Source: an uncultured Bacilli bacterium (GTDB lineage Bacteria; Bacillota_I; Bacilli_A; RF39; UBA660). Taken from it: DNA of 31,242 nucleotides. Below the pieces are notes generated by a model. The model was not told where the DNA came from, did not search any database, and saw nothing but the letters and a program-made list of their open reading frames with translations. Positions within the stretch are counted from its first letter, which is position 1. Every line of letters starts with the position of its first letter. The DNA lies in contig CAJTKB010000011.1 in NCBI GenBank assembly GCA_910576925.1, positions 1-31,242 of the forward strand, read 5' to 3'. Both the position numbers and the translations under genes were made by a program. Shown here in pieces: positions 6,340 through 15,497 of the stretch.

Positions 6340-9231
6340 ATGGCAAGTAAAAATACAAATAAAAAAACAAACTCTAGAACAAAAAAGGTTTCTAGTTCTA
6401 AAAAAAGTGATATAGAAAAAACAAAACAATATTCAAAAAACAGCTTCAATGAAACAAAAAGGGATAGTAAGAAAAAGAAAAAAAATCTATGGATACCTTG
6501 GTCTATGCTATGTGCTCTTATCTTAACACTTTCATTATTTAAATTAGGACTTGTGATAACTATTCTAGTTGCTATAATAATGATAATAATATCTGCTATT
6601 GCATATTTTATAGGAAGTGTAAAAGCAAATTCAAAGAAAAGAAAGATTTTAAATGCTTTTCTAATATTATTCTTGATTTTGTTTATATTAGGACTATTAG
6701 CATTCGGAGCATTTCTTGCTTATATAACAGTTACAGCACCAAAGTTTGATCCAAAACAATTAGAAACTAAAGAGTTATCTATCTTATATGATAAGGATGG
6801 AAAAGAATTCGCAAAACTTGGTAGTGAAAAACGTGAAAAAGTAACTTATGAGGAACTACCTCAGGTTTTAATAGATGCTATAGTAGCAACTGAAGATTCA
6901 AGATTTTTCCAACACAATGGAGTAGATCTTCCAAGATTTGCTAAAGCAACTGTTGGGCAATTAATGGGAAACTCTAGAGCTGGAGGAGCTTCAACTCTTT
7001 CGATGCAAGTTGTAAAAAATTCATTCACCTCTACAGAAGCTTCTGGAATAAAAGGAATTATCCGTAAATTTACAGATATTTATCTAGCTGTATTCAAATT
7101 AGAGAAAAATTATACTAAAGAACAAATAATAGAATACTATGTTAATAATCATAATCTAGGTGGTGTCATTTATGGTGTCGAGGAAGCAAGTGAAGCTTAC
7201 TTTCAAAAAAGTGTTAGTGAACTTAATTTAAGTGAAGCTGCTACACTAGCTGGTATGTTTAAAGCTCCAAACTATTATAGACCAACATCAAATCCAGAAA
7301 ATGCCGCTAAAAGAAGAAAGACTGTTCTTTATTTGATGAGAATTCACGGATATATTACTAAAGAAGAAGAAGAGGCAGCAAATGCTATATCAATAGAATC
7401 ACTTGTTGGTAACTCAACTGGTGGTAAAGGAACAGCCACAAATCCATATCAAGCATATGTAGACACAGTAGTAGACGAATTACAAAGTAAATATGATATA
7501 GATCCTTATAATAAATCAGTTCTAGTATATACCAATCTAGATAGAGGAAAACAAGAGGCCGTAAATAATGTAATGAATGGAGTATCATATACTTGGAAAG
7601 ATGATCAAATACAATCTGGTGTATCTGTCTTAGATTCACAAACTGGAAAAATTTTAGCAATAGGAGCTGGTCGTAACAGAAAAATCGGTGATTTCAACTA
7701 TGCAACTCACGGTAATAGACAACCAGGTTCAACTGCTAAACCATTATTTGATTATGGACCAGGTATAGAATATAATGACTGGTCTACTTATACACCTTTT
7801 ATTGATAGTCCCTACTCATATTCTAATGGACGTTCAATTAGTAACTGGGATAATTCATATATGGGTAATATGACTTTAAGAAAAGCTCTTGCTTTATCTC
7901 GTAATATCCCAGCTCTAAAAGCTTTCCAACAAGTTGATAATAAAAAAATTATTGAATTTGTTCAAAATCTAGGTATAACTCCAGAAGTTGAAAACGGAAG
8001 AATTCACGAAGCACATTCAATTGGAGCATTCTCTGGTACTAACCCTCTTGAAATGTCAGCTGCTTATGCTGCTTTCTCAAATGGTGGATATTACAACGAA
8101 CCTTATTCTGTTGAAAAAATAGTAGATCGTACTACAGAAGAAACAATATCACATAAATCTAATAAGAAAAAAGTTATGAGTGATGCTACAGCTTATATGA
8201 TAAGTAGTGTCTTACAAGATGTATCCTTAAATGGAGGATCAATCCAAAATGTAGCGGCTAAAACTGGTACAACAAACTTTGATGAAAACTTTATAAGATC
8301 TCATAATTTGCCACTTGATGCTATTAGAGATTCATGGGTAGTTGGTTATACTACGAAAACTGTTATTGGTATGTGGTATGGGTATGATAAAGTAATAAGT
8401 AGAGAATATTGTCTTAGAAACATTCCTGCTTCAATTGCTAAAGATCACCTATTTAAAGCAATTGCAAATGGAGTACTTGAATCTAACAAAGAAGAATTTA
8501 AAATGCCAGACTCAGTTGTTAAATTACCTGTAATATCTGGTAGTAATCCTCCAAAAATTGCCCCTGAAGGCTATGGAGGAAGTGTAACATATGAATTATT
8601 TAAAAAAGATGTTCAGCCAGAGAATGCATCATCTAGTGATTTAGAACAAGGATTAGATGCTCCTACAAATTTAAAAGGCACAAATACTAATGGCGAAATA
8701 ACACTTACTTGGAATGGCGTATCAGGTAATGGTAATGATAATTATGGCGAACTTGGTTATAATGTTTATCTAGATGATACTCTATTAGGCTTTACTACTA
8801 GTACAAGTTTTAAATACTCACACAAACAAACAAGTGGTTCATTAACTTTTAAAGTAATCGCAACTTATAAAAGCTATAATGCCCTAGCAAGTTCTCCTGC
8901 AACAGTTACTGTACCGATTAAAGAAAAAGTAGAAGAAAAAGAGAAAAATATAAACTATACAGTAAATTATTACTGTTGTCAAAACGAAAATTGTGATACT
9001 GCACCTCTGCTTGGTTCCGAAAAAATGACAGCATCATCGAAAAATACATCGATCACTATTAGCTATAGTCAAGTAGCAAAATATAACGTTCCAGCAAATG
9101 AAAATTGTAGTAATGATGTTGATACCAATAAAACTGGTGGAAGCTTTAATGTATCAGAAGGAAGTATCATAAAAATATATTATAAATATAAAAATCAAAC
9201 TACACCTCCAACAACACCAACAACTCCATAA
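6340..9231 (+). CDS. ponA: Class A penicillin-binding protein (PBP1-type)
   Basis: 963-residue bifunctional peptidoglycan synthase. The ATG at 6340 is chosen because GGAGG (6327-6331) fits it; an upstream TTG at 6325 does not. A Lys/Ser-rich cytoplasmic tail (~1-48) is followed by hydrophobic stretches that look like three membrane passes (~50-93 and ~103-130) instead of the usual single anchor. GT51 glycosyltransferase: ATEDSRFFQHNGVD (Glu ~185), GGASTLSMQVVKN. Transpeptidase: STAK (Ser464), SRN (520) and KTGT (641). Then comes an FN3-like domain (~773-860) and a terminal Cys-containing, MucBP-like beta domain with NYYCCQNENC and a later ENC, ending in a Thr/Pro tail. It is co-transcribed with recU and ends in a strong terminator. 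Confidence 0.93.
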   Translation: MASKNTNKKTNSRTKKVSSSKKSDIEKTKQYSKNSFNETKRDSKKKKKNLWIPWSMLCALILTLSLFKLGLVITILVAIIMIIISAIAYFIGSVKANSKKRKILNAFLILFLILFILGLLAFGAFLAYITVTAPKFDPKQLETKELSILYDKDGKEFAKLGSEKREKVTYEELPQVLIDAIVATEDSRFFQHNGVDLPRFAKATVGQLMGNSRAGGASTLSMQVVKNSFTSTEASGIKGIIRKFTDIYLAVFKLEKNYTKEQIIEYYVNNHNLGGVIYGVEEASEAYFQKSVSELNLSEAATLAGMFKAPNYYRPTSNPENAAKRRKTVLYLMRIHGYITKEEEEAANAISIESLVGNSTGGKGTATNPYQAYVDTVVDELQSKYDIDPYNKSVLVYTNLDRGKQEAVNNVMNGVSYTWKDDQIQSGVSVLDSQTGKILAIGAGRNRKIGDFNYATHGNRQPGSTAKPLFDYGPGIEYNDWSTYTPFIDSPYSYSNGRSISNWDNSYMGNMTLRKALALSRNIPALKAFQQVDNKKIIEFVQNLGITPEVENGRIHEAHSIGAFSGTNPLEMSAAYAAFSNGGYYNEPYSVEKIVDRTTEETISHKSNKKKVMSDATAYMISSVLQDVSLNGGSIQNVAAKTGTTNFDENFIRSHNLPLDAIRDSWVVGYTTKTVIGMWYGYDKVISREYCLRNIPASIAKDHLFKAIANGVLESNKEEFKMPDSVVKLPVISGSNPPKIAPEGYGGSVTYELFKKDVQPENASSSDLEQGLDAPTNLKGTNTNGEITLTWNGVSGNGNDNYGELGYNVYLDDTLLGFTTSTSFKYSHKQTSGSLTFKVIATYKSYNALASSPATVTVPIKEKVEEKEKNINYTVNYYCCQNENCDTAPLLGSEKMTASSKNTSITISYSQVAKYNVPANENCSNDVDTNKTGGSFNVSEGSIIKIYYKYKNQTTPPTTPTTP

Positions 9232-9269
9232 AAAAACTATTGATAATTTTAAACTATCAATAGTTTTTT
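9231..9269. terminator. Bidirectional terminator between ponA and nth
   Basis: Perfect inverted repeat AAACTATTGATA / TATCAATAGTTT with a 9-nt loop, flanked by A6 on one side and T6 on the other. It can terminate the plus-strand ponA transcript directly after its stop and the minus-strand nth operon, whose stop is at 9322. Confidence 0.88.
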
Positions 9270-9321
9270 AGTAGTTAATTAAAAAAAGAAAAATATACTA
9301 ATTATCTTTCTTAAAAAGCTC

Positions 9322-9954
9322 TTATTTGATATATTTACAAATATCTCTAAGCTTACATTTATCACATTCTGGCTTCATAGCTTTACAATAATATCTTCCA
9401 AATAAAACTAATTGTTTATGACGTCTACCCCATTCTTCCTGTTTAAATCTTCTTTTTAATTTACTTTCAATAGTATAAACATCATCATTCTTATAGCAAA
9501 GACCAAACCTCTTACTAACTCTTTCAACGTGTGTATCAACAGCAAATTCTGGAATATCATAAAACTCACTTAAAAATACATTTACAGTTTTTCTTCCAAC
9601 ACCAGGAAAAGATTCTAAAATTTCTCTATCTAAAGGTACTTTTCCATTATATTCATCATTTAATATTCTAGCAATTTCTAAAACGTATATACTCTTTTTT
9701 CTGAATGATCCAAGACTTCTTAAAATAACCATTATATCCTCTATATCTGCATTTTTTAAACTATTTAAATCAGGATATTTGGAAAATAAAATAGATGTCA
9801 CTTGATTAACTCTTTTATCCGTTGTCTGAGCACTTAAAACTATAGCAATTAATAATTCATAATCTTTACTAAAATTAAGCTCACACCACGGTTCTGGTAT
9901 CAACTCATCAAGATAATTGGAAACTAAGTCTACTCTATTATTCATCATAAGCAT
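9322..9954 (-). CDS. nth: Endonuclease III (Nth), Fe-S DNA glycosylase/AP lyase
   Basis: About 210 residues, the normal length. It removes oxidised pyrimidines and nicks at abasic sites in base excision repair. Visible are the helix-hairpin-helix SFPGVGRKTVNVF with catalytic Lys122, catalytic Asp140 in FAVDTHVERVSKRFG, and the C-terminal cluster C190-x6-C197-x2-C200-x5-C206 that binds the 4Fe-4S cluster. Three candidate ATGs (9954, 9948, 9945) lie in the 3' end of dnaD, which overlaps it by up to 17 bp, and no clear Shine-Dalgarno separates them, so translation is probably coupled. The dnaD-nth adjacency is conserved in Bacillus. Confidence 0.93.
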   Translation of the reverse strand: MLMMNNRVDLVSNYLDELIPEPWCELNFSKDYELLIAIVLSAQTTDKRVNQVTSILFSKYPDLNSLKNADIEDIMVILRSLGSFRKKSIYVLEIARILNDEYNGKVPLDREILESFPGVGRKTVNVFLSEFYDIPEFAVDTHVERVSKRFGLCYKNDDVYTIESKLKRRFKQEEWGRRHKQLVLFGRYYCKAMKPECDKCKLRDICKYIK

Positions 9955-10615
9955 CTAAATCATCCTCAAACCAGTTATAATCAAATAACTCTTCTTCTTT
10001 CTCAATTTTTTCTTCTCTTTTTCTATATTGTTTTCTATTATTTTCAACATCATCACGATTCTTGATTCCTTTCTTGTTCCATTCATAAAGTATCTTATCA
10101 ATATATCTTAAATTACTAACACCATTAAAAGTTGCTTCTCTAACTGCTTCCATTATAAGCTCTTCACTATTACCATTTAAAGTCCAAGTCTTTATAATCT
10201 CATACTCCATAGGACTAAGAGTTCTACCAAATTCTCTTTCAATTAAATCAAAACAACTAGTAGAGTCTTCTTCTTTTTTTAAAACATCATCTACCATAAA
10301 CATAGAGAGTTTATTATAAAAAAATTCTAGAGATATAATATCTTCACTTATGTTTTTTTCATTTTTAACTACTTTAATTTCAATATAACCCTTGTCACTT
10401 AAATTAGAAATCATTTGCATAACTGAAGTACTAGAGAAGCCAGTATCTTCACTAATTTTATTAGGATTAAAAATTACTCCATCTCCTAAATTATATAAAT
10501 ACATTAAAAATATAAATTCTTTATATTCTAATTTAAACTTTTCAAAATTTTGTAATATATAAAGGGGAATAACAATATTTCCATATTTAAATAAATTAAC
10601 AAGTTTTTTATCCAT
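9938..10615 (-). CDS. dnaD: DnaD-type primosome/replication initiation protein
   Basis: 225 residues. It acts in loading the replicative helicase at origins or stalled forks in low-GC Gram-positives. The N-terminal ~95 residues form a winged-helix region (LEYKEFIFLMYLYNLGDG, ISEDTGFSSTSVMQMISNL). Residues ~120-190 form the DnaD/DnaB C-domain ending in NLRYIDKILYEWNKKGI, the YxxxI-L-W type signature. A Lys/Glu-rich tail ends acidic (EDDLDAYDE). The ATG at 10615 is preferred over the TTG directly before it because AGGAGG is spaced correctly for it. It lies 38 bp after cca and overlaps nth. Confidence 0.88.
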   Translation of the reverse strand: MDKKLVNLFKYGNIVIPLYILQNFEKFKLEYKEFIFLMYLYNLGDGVIFNPNKISEDTGFSSTSVMQMISNLSDKGYIEIKVVKNEKNISEDIISLEFFYNKLSMFMVDDVLKKEEDSTSCFDLIEREFGRTLSPMEYEIIKTWTLNGNSEELIMEAVREATFNGVSNLRYIDKILYEWNKKGIKNRDDVENNRKQYRKREEKIEKEEELFDYNWFEDDLDAYDE

Positions 10616-10653
10616 CAAATAATTCCTCCTTTATTTTTTATATAAAATATATA

Positions 10654-11742
10654 TTATCCATATTTATCTATACAATATTTTAATAATTCATCTCTTTCAT
10701 TTTCAACCCTCTTATATAAAATCGCATTCTCTAAATCTATAAATATATCTTTTAAATACGCTCCCTCTTTCTTATTCAAAGCTTTGGCAATATCACTTGC
10801 TGAAACCACAATATCACGTCTACTATGAATTACAAGTTCGTTATAAGCCTTAGTAACCAAAGTATTACTAATTCCTTTTATACCTGCTGCTACACTATTT
10901 ACATAAAGTCCCTTATCATACAAATTTTTGGGTTCTAAATTATCAAAACTTAAAGCATCTCTTATATCTTCTATAAGCTCTTTTTCATTATTACTAAAAT
11001 GATAAACTCCTTTATCAATCATTGCCCATATACCTATTAATGAATCTGTGTAATCTAAATTCACAATATCAGGTATTTCTAAAACATCGTAAAGTTTTAA
11101 TTCACAAAGAAGTTTTATTCCTGCTTTATTATTACTATTTGTAAATATTTTATCAAGTTCTTCCTTCTTTCTCTCATATGAAATATTTTTTAGTAAGTGT
11201 TTATTATTTTTTATTGCTAAAACAACTTCTTCATCTAGTTTAAAATTAAGCTTAGTAGCAAATCTTACTGCTCTAAGTATTCGTAGTGCATCATCACTAA
11301 ATTTTCTATTACTATCACCAACAGTTCTAATAATTTTATCGTCAATATCTTTTCTACCATCCAATAAATCTATAATATTCTTATCTTTATCCATACAAAT
11401 AGTATTGATAGTAAAATCTCTTCTTAAAATATCTAAATCTAATGAAGAAATGTATTCTATCTCACAAGGTTTACGATTATTAGAATACTTAAATTCTCTT
11501 CTAAATGTAGTTATTTCAAACCTAATATCCTTATAAATAATAGTAACTGCCCCATAATCTTCACGAGGTATCTTAGCACCTTCAAATATTTCAAGTAGAT
11601 CTTTAGGAGTAGCATTAGTGCAAATATCAATATCATTAGATTTAATACCAAGAATATAATCTCTAACATAACCTCCTACTAAATAGGCAACATACCCTCT
11701 CTGATTAATTAAATCTAAAACTTTTAGTCCGACATCAAGCAT
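10654..11742 (-). CDS. cca: CCA tRNA nucleotidyltransferase
   Basis: 362 residues, class II nucleotidyltransferase that adds or repairs the tRNA 3' CCA end. LVGGYVRDYILG and the catalytic DIDICTNAT (Asp37, Asp39) form the palm. ILRRDFTINTICMD and the DALRILRAVRFATKL motif with its Arg residues form the nucleotide-recognition region. The tail is shorter than in some relatives and shows no HD domain. GAGGTG precedes the ATG. It is the first gene of cca-dnaD-nth, with a TATAAT-like -10 at 11768-11773 downstream of the dacA terminator. Poly(A) polymerase I is the main alternative; the length and Firmicute context favour CCA addition. Confidence 0.9.
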   Translation of the reverse strand: MLDVGLKVLDLINQRGYVAYLVGGYVRDYILGIKSNDIDICTNATPKDLLEIFEGAKIPREDYGAVTIIYKDIRFEITTFRREFKYSNNRKPCEIEYISSLDLDILRRDFTINTICMDKDKNIIDLLDGRKDIDDKIIRTVGDSNRKFSDDALRILRAVRFATKLNFKLDEEVVLAIKNNKHLLKNISYERKKEELDKIFTNSNNKAGIKLLCELKLYDVLEIPDIVNLDYTDSLIGIWAMIDKGVYHFSNNEKELIEDIRDALSFDNLEPKNLYDKGLYVNSVAAGIKGISNTLVTKAYNELVIHSRRDIVVSASDIAKALNKKEGAYLKDIFIDLENAILYKRVENERDELLKYCIDKYG

Positions 11743-11776
11743 CTAATCACCTCACTAATCTATATTTATTATACAA

Positions 11777-11804
11777 CAAAAATAAAAAGGCCAAAAGCCC
11801 TTTT
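11777..11804 (-). terminator. Terminator after dacA
   Basis: On the minus strand AAAAGGGC-TTTTG-GCCTTTTT (one bulged G) followed by a run of T. It lies between the dacA stop (11819) and the cca start. Confidence 0.65.
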
Positions 11805-11818
11805 ATCTAAATTAACTG

Positions 11819-13093
11819 TTAAATAACTCCAAGAACGATATCTCGTAAATTACTCATATATAATTCAAAAAATTTGAGTTGTTTAACATCTTCTTTTACT
11901 ATTAGATTCCCAGTATAAACAGTATTTTTTCCATCTTTAACATACACTTTACCAACAACCTGACCACTCTTAAGAGGTAACTGATATTTATCTATTTTTG
12001 TACTCAATTTATATTCCTTATTTCCTACACTTTTATCTTGTAAAATATTTATATCCTTCTCAGAATAAAGTTTAACTTCACTCTTAGTAGCTTTAGAAAA
12101 ATTAATCTTCTCTATAAATTTTGTACTTTTCTTAACTGTATGAACCTTTTTGTTACTAAAACCATAATCAAGTAAAGCACTAGTTTCACTATTTCTAATT
12201 TTAGCATTGTCTTCACCTAAAACAATAGCGATTAATCTCATATTATCACGCTTAGCAGTTGCTGCTAAACAATATCCTGCATTATCTGTATGACCTGTCT
12301 TTAAGCCATCAGCACCATCATAAAGTCTTACTAATTTATTAGTATTAACAAGCCAGAATTTATTAGGCGTATTAACTCTCAAATAGTCTTCATAAACTGA
12401 TGAGAACTTAAGTATTTCTTTATGTGATAATAATTCCTTTGCAATTATTGCCATATCATAAGCACTAGAAAAGTGTCCCTCCTCATCTAGTCCAGTACAA
12501 TTTTTAAACACTGTATTTTTGAGACCTAAATCTTGTACTTTCTGGTTCATCATTTGAACAAACTTTTTCTCATTACCTGCAATATACTCTGCCATAGCAA
12601 CAGTTCCGTCATTAGCACTAGCCATACTAATTCCTTTAAATAAATCTTTAACACTCATCTTTTCATTAGCTGATAAATATATTTGACTTCCACCCATATC
12701 AGCAGCATTTTTACTAACAGTAACAATATCTGTCCATTTAATTTTTCCACTCTCAATATTTTCTAAAATTATAATTTGTGCTACCATCTTAGTCATAGAT
12801 GCAATAGCAACTTGCTTATCTTTATTTTTTTCGAAAATAATCTTTCCAGTAGATTCTTCCATCAACAATCCACTAACGGCACCTGGAATTAAGCTGTCTT
12901 CACCATTACTATTATTATCCCCATCTAATTTATTACTTTCAATTTCTTTTTCAGTATTGTTATTCTCTTCACCATTATCATTTTGTTTATTACATACTTC
13001 TGAATCACTTGAAATACATTCTTCTTCTGCTAAGATATTAAAGGGAATCATAAAAACTACCAATAAATACAATAATACAACAAACTTCTTCAT
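11819..13093 (-). CDS. dacA: D-alanyl-D-alanine carboxypeptidase (PBP5/DacA type)
   Basis: 424 residues. It trims the terminal D-Ala of peptidoglycan stem peptides outside the membrane. A signal peptide occupies ~1-22, followed by an Asn/Glu-rich low-complexity linker (~25-68). The serine peptidase S11 motifs are complete: SMTK (Ser99-Lys102), SAN (159-161) and KTG (265-267, LKTGHTDNAGYC). A C-terminal beta domain (~315-400, PBP5_C type) is followed by a short amphipathic end (FFELYMSNLRDIVLGVI) that probably holds it to the membrane. AGGGTGA precedes the ATG. It is transcribed divergently from the VanY-type gene, across 311 bp. Confidence 0.93.
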   Translation of the reverse strand: MKKFVVLLYLLVVFMIPFNILAEEECISSDSEVCNKQNDNGEENNNTEKEIESNKLDGDNNSNGEDSLIPGAVSGLLMEESTGKIIFEKNKDKQVAIASMTKMVAQIIILENIESGKIKWTDIVTVSKNAADMGGSQIYLSANEKMSVKDLFKGISMASANDGTVAMAEYIAGNEKKFVQMMNQKVQDLGLKNTVFKNCTGLDEEGHFSSAYDMAIIAKELLSHKEILKFSSVYEDYLRVNTPNKFWLVNTNKLVRLYDGADGLKTGHTDNAGYCLAATAKRDNMRLIAIVLGEDNAKIRNSETSALLDYGFSNKKVHTVKKSTKFIEKINFSKATKSEVKLYSEKDINILQDKSVGNKEYKLSTKIDKYQLPLKSGQVVGKVYVKDGKNTVYTGNLIVKEDVKQLKFFELYMSNLRDIVLGVI

Positions 13094-13404
13094 TAAATCA
13101 CCCTACTAAAAATTATGTAAAAAAAAAGTTTTTATTCATTTAAATCAAATATTTATCTAAATATAAATTAACTAACTTATTATCTTTTCAAAAAAGGAAT
13201 ATCAGAAAATAAATATCGATAATATTACTCCTACTCTTTAAAAAAATATAGTAATAATCTTATACTTATTAATGTATATAAATTATATTTGCAATAGTTA
13301 TTGATTTTTATTAGCAAATTTATTTATATTTTTTATAATTTTTGATATTGTATTATTAGATAAATAAAAAAAACATATACTTTTATTAAAGAGGAGAAAA
13401 ATAA
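13094..13404. other. AT-rich divergent intergenic region (dacA / vanY-like)
   Basis: 311 bp with no credible ORF. It must hold promoters for both neighbours. For the plus gene a weak candidate is TTGATA (13342-13347), 17 bp, TAAAAA (13365-13370), with AAAGAGGAG before the ATG. An inverted repeat ATTTGC...GCAAAT (13287-13319, 21-nt loop) is present. Nothing resembling a riboswitch or a T-box was seen. Confidence 0.5.
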
Positions 13405-14256
13405 ATGAAAAAATTTATAACATATCTAATAATTATAATTATGTTAATAGCAAGTATTTCCTTTGCAATAGCTAAAAATAATAACAATCAAAAACCCCCT
13501 AATACGATAGAAAATAAAGAGGACAAAATTATCAAAGAAATGGAAAATCTAGATTATTATAAAAAAGAAAATAAAAATAGATATATTTCCTACTATAACA
13601 GCAATAAAGATTTAAGTATAGAAGATATAGTAACAAGAATAAATATAGGACTAGATAATAAATACTACACTCAAACAAAAATAACTCCATACCATAATAA
13701 AGACTATATCCTAGTTAATAAATACATTCAAATGAAAGATAATTATATACCAGAAAATTTAGAGAATTTAGATACAAGTTATTCTAGAAGTGGTATGAAG
13801 TTAGTAAAAAATGCTAAAATAGCTTTAGAAAAGATGATACAAGAAGCAAAAGAAGAAGGCTATACAATAAGAGTTATGTCAAGCTATAGAAGCTACAATT
13901 ACCAAGTAAATTTATATAACAGGTACAAAGAAGAAGATGGTGAAGAAAAAGCTGATACTTATTCCGCACGTCCAGGTTTTTCAGAACATCAAACTGGACT
14001 TTGTATAGATATAGATGATAATAAACTAAACTATACAGACTTTGAAAACTCAAAATCATTTAATTGGATGCAAGAAAATGCTCATAAATATGGTTATATT
14101 CTAAGATACCCAGAAGATAAAACAGAAATTACTGGTTACACATATGAATCTTGGCATTATCGATACGTAGGAGAAAAAATTGCTACATACATAAAAAAAC
14201 ACAATATCACTTTTGATGAATATTATGTTAGATTTATAGAAGATAAGGAAAAATAA
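13405..14256 (+). CDS. VanY-family D,D-carboxypeptidase
   Basis: 283 residues. N-terminal signal peptide or anchor (~1-23), a variable region with charged repeats, then a zinc peptidase M15B domain (~125-265). Visible are VMSSYRSYNYQVNLYNRY, the metal motif FSEHQTGLCIDID (His195, Asp202) and ESWHYRYVG (Glu248, His251). These enzymes remove the terminal D-Ala from peptidoglycan precursors or stems. No van resistance genes, such as a D-Ala-D-Lac ligase or VanRS, are adjacent, so a housekeeping cell-wall role is more likely than glycopeptide resistance. AAAGAGGAG precedes the ATG. Confidence 0.88.
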   Translation: MKKFITYLIIIIMLIASISFAIAKNNNNQKPPNTIENKEDKIIKEMENLDYYKKENKNRYISYYNSNKDLSIEDIVTRINIGLDNKYYTQTKITPYHNKDYILVNKYIQMKDNYIPENLENLDTSYSRSGMKLVKNAKIALEKMIQEAKEEGYTIRVMSSYRSYNYQVNLYNRYKEEDGEEKADTYSARPGFSEHQTGLCIDIDDNKLNYTDFENSKSFNWMQENAHKYGYILRYPEDKTEITGYTYESWHYRYVGEKIATYIKKHNITFDEYYVRFIEDKEK

Positions 14257-14270
14257 TCCTTATCTTTTAT
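14242..14270 (+). terminator. Terminator overlapping the vanY-like stop codon
   Basis: GATAAGGA (14242-14249) and TCCTTATC (14257-14264) form an 8-bp perfect stem with the TAA stop in the 7-nt loop, followed by TTTTATT. The convergent TasA-like gene ends at 14270, so the hairpin may serve both, though the minus side lacks a T tract. Confidence 0.7.
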
Positions 14271-14836
14271 TATTCTTCATTAAGTTGACTTCCTTCGATA
14301 GCAATCTTAGCCAAAAACTGTTGACCAGAAACTTCAGTTGTAGCTTCTTCAGCTATCCAAACTCTTAATTGATAATCAGCTGATTCTCCAGCATTCAATG
14401 TTCCTATTGCAATTTCTCTTCTATTACCTACGTAATTTGAATTCATATATTTTGCTCCTGTAGAAGTAGAACCGCCTGTAACACTATATTTTAAAACACT
14501 ATCACTTATTCTAGTTCCACTACTAAGTGGTACATCATCTAAATAAATCTTAAATTTACTATCTACTGTTCCTGTATTTGTAACTTTAAAATTAAATGAC
14601 TGACTTTGCATACCATTTGCATCACTCTGTGGAATAGCATTAGTCAAAGTTATTTCATTTTTTTCTTCTAAGGAAAGTTCCAAATTACCAGCAACTATAG
14701 TAGTAGTTTTACTAGAATCGATACTTACTTTATACCAAGCATAGCTACTACCAATTAATACTACACAGGCTAACATAATAATTATAATCAAAATACTATT
14801 ATCTTTAAACAATTGTTTAATATCATCATTGTTCAT
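14270..14836 (-). CDS. TasA/camelysin-like SipW-type surface protein
   Basis: 188 residues. The N-terminus has a charged stretch, a hydrophobic segment (~15-35) and GSSYAWYKV, the typical end of SipW-cognate signal segments. The rest is a beta-rich extracellular domain with VTNTGTVDSKFKIYLDDV and LNAGESADYQLRVWI, as in TasA/camelysin-family proteins that build biofilm fibres. No SipW signal peptidase gene is in this window, so processing would need one elsewhere. AGGTGA precedes the ATG. It lies 77 bp downstream of the sortase operon and is probably independent or a read-through member. It could also be a DUF-type tissue-adhesin subunit; the exact role is unknown. Confidence 0.6.
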   Translation of the reverse strand: MNNDDIKQLFKDNSILIIIIMLACVVLIGSSYAWYKVSIDSSKTTTIVAGNLELSLEEKNEITLTNAIPQSDANGMQSQSFNFKVTNTGTVDSKFKIYLDDVPLSSGTRISDSVLKYSVTGGSTSTGAKYMNSNYVGNRREIAIGTLNAGESADYQLRVWIAEEATTEVSGQQFLAKIAIEGSQLNEE

Positions 14837-14913
14837 TTTTATTCACCTACTCTTACTCTATAATTAATTTTATACTAATTTTAACATATTGTAAATAACC
14901 TATTTAAAATTAA

Positions 14914-15486
14914 TCAATCAAATTTTCTTTTAAAGTACTTATATAGATACCAAAATCCAGTTATAATAATCCATATCAAGAATATGAAATTACTAATTTG
15001 AATAAAAGAAAGTATTAAATCATCTTGATAAATACTATAATCAAGGACGAGTTTTATTTTACTTTTTATAATATAACTAACCAATCCTATAAAAAACATA
15101 AAAAATAAAGATAAAAATATATAATTAATACATCTCTTAATATTAGAAAGCTTATCATTAATTATTGTATAAATAAGTATTATAATAGAGATTAAAGCCA
15201 TAATATAATATAATGCAAGAGAAGGAAAATAATAATAATTCATAACAAGTTTTATAAAACTATTAATACTATCCTTAACATAAGTATGAAAACCTCCACT
15301 TATAAATAACATTATAATAACTAAAAGAATTGGAATACTTATCTTAACAATTGAGTTTTTATATTTCAAATTAAAAATTAAAAACAAGAAAATAAGTAAA
15401 CTAACAGCAAACATTTCTATACCTAAAAATGATGTGAAAAAGTATTTCATAACTAATATAATTTTATCAATTATAGACAAATACAT
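14914..15486 (-). CDS. Unknown polytopic membrane protein in sortase operon
   Basis: 190 residues with about five or six hydrophobic helices (roughly 15-38, 46-65, 80-110, 120-145, 160-182), Lys-rich loops and a Lys/Arg-rich C-terminus. I do not recognise a family. It begins 11 bp after the sortase stop with a strong AGGAGG, so it is the third gene of the thioester protein-sortase transcript. A helper role in export, pilus assembly or sortase function is possible from context only. Confidence 0.6.
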   Translation of the reverse strand: MYLSIIDKIILVMKYFFTSFLGIEMFAVSLLIFLFLIFNLKYKNSIVKISIPILLVIIMLFISGGFHTYVKDSINSFIKLVMNYYYFPSLALYYIMALISIIILIYTIINDKLSNIKRCINYIFLSLFFMFFIGLVSYIIKSKIKLVLDYSIYQDDLILSFIQISNFIFLIWIIITGFWYLYKYFKRKFD

Positions 15487-15497
15487 AAATATACCTC

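Noticed and set aside
7385..7660. Minus-strand ORF inside ponA
   Set aside because: Lies wholly within the penicillin-binding protein transpeptidase region; a frame shadow.
13874..14059. Minus-strand ORF inside the VanY-like gene
   Set aside because: Overlaps the zinc-motif region of the peptidase; no independent support.
13405..14256. Vancomycin resistance cluster
   Set aside because: The VanY-type peptidase stands alone, without VanA/B/H/X/R/S genes, so resistance cannot be claimed.
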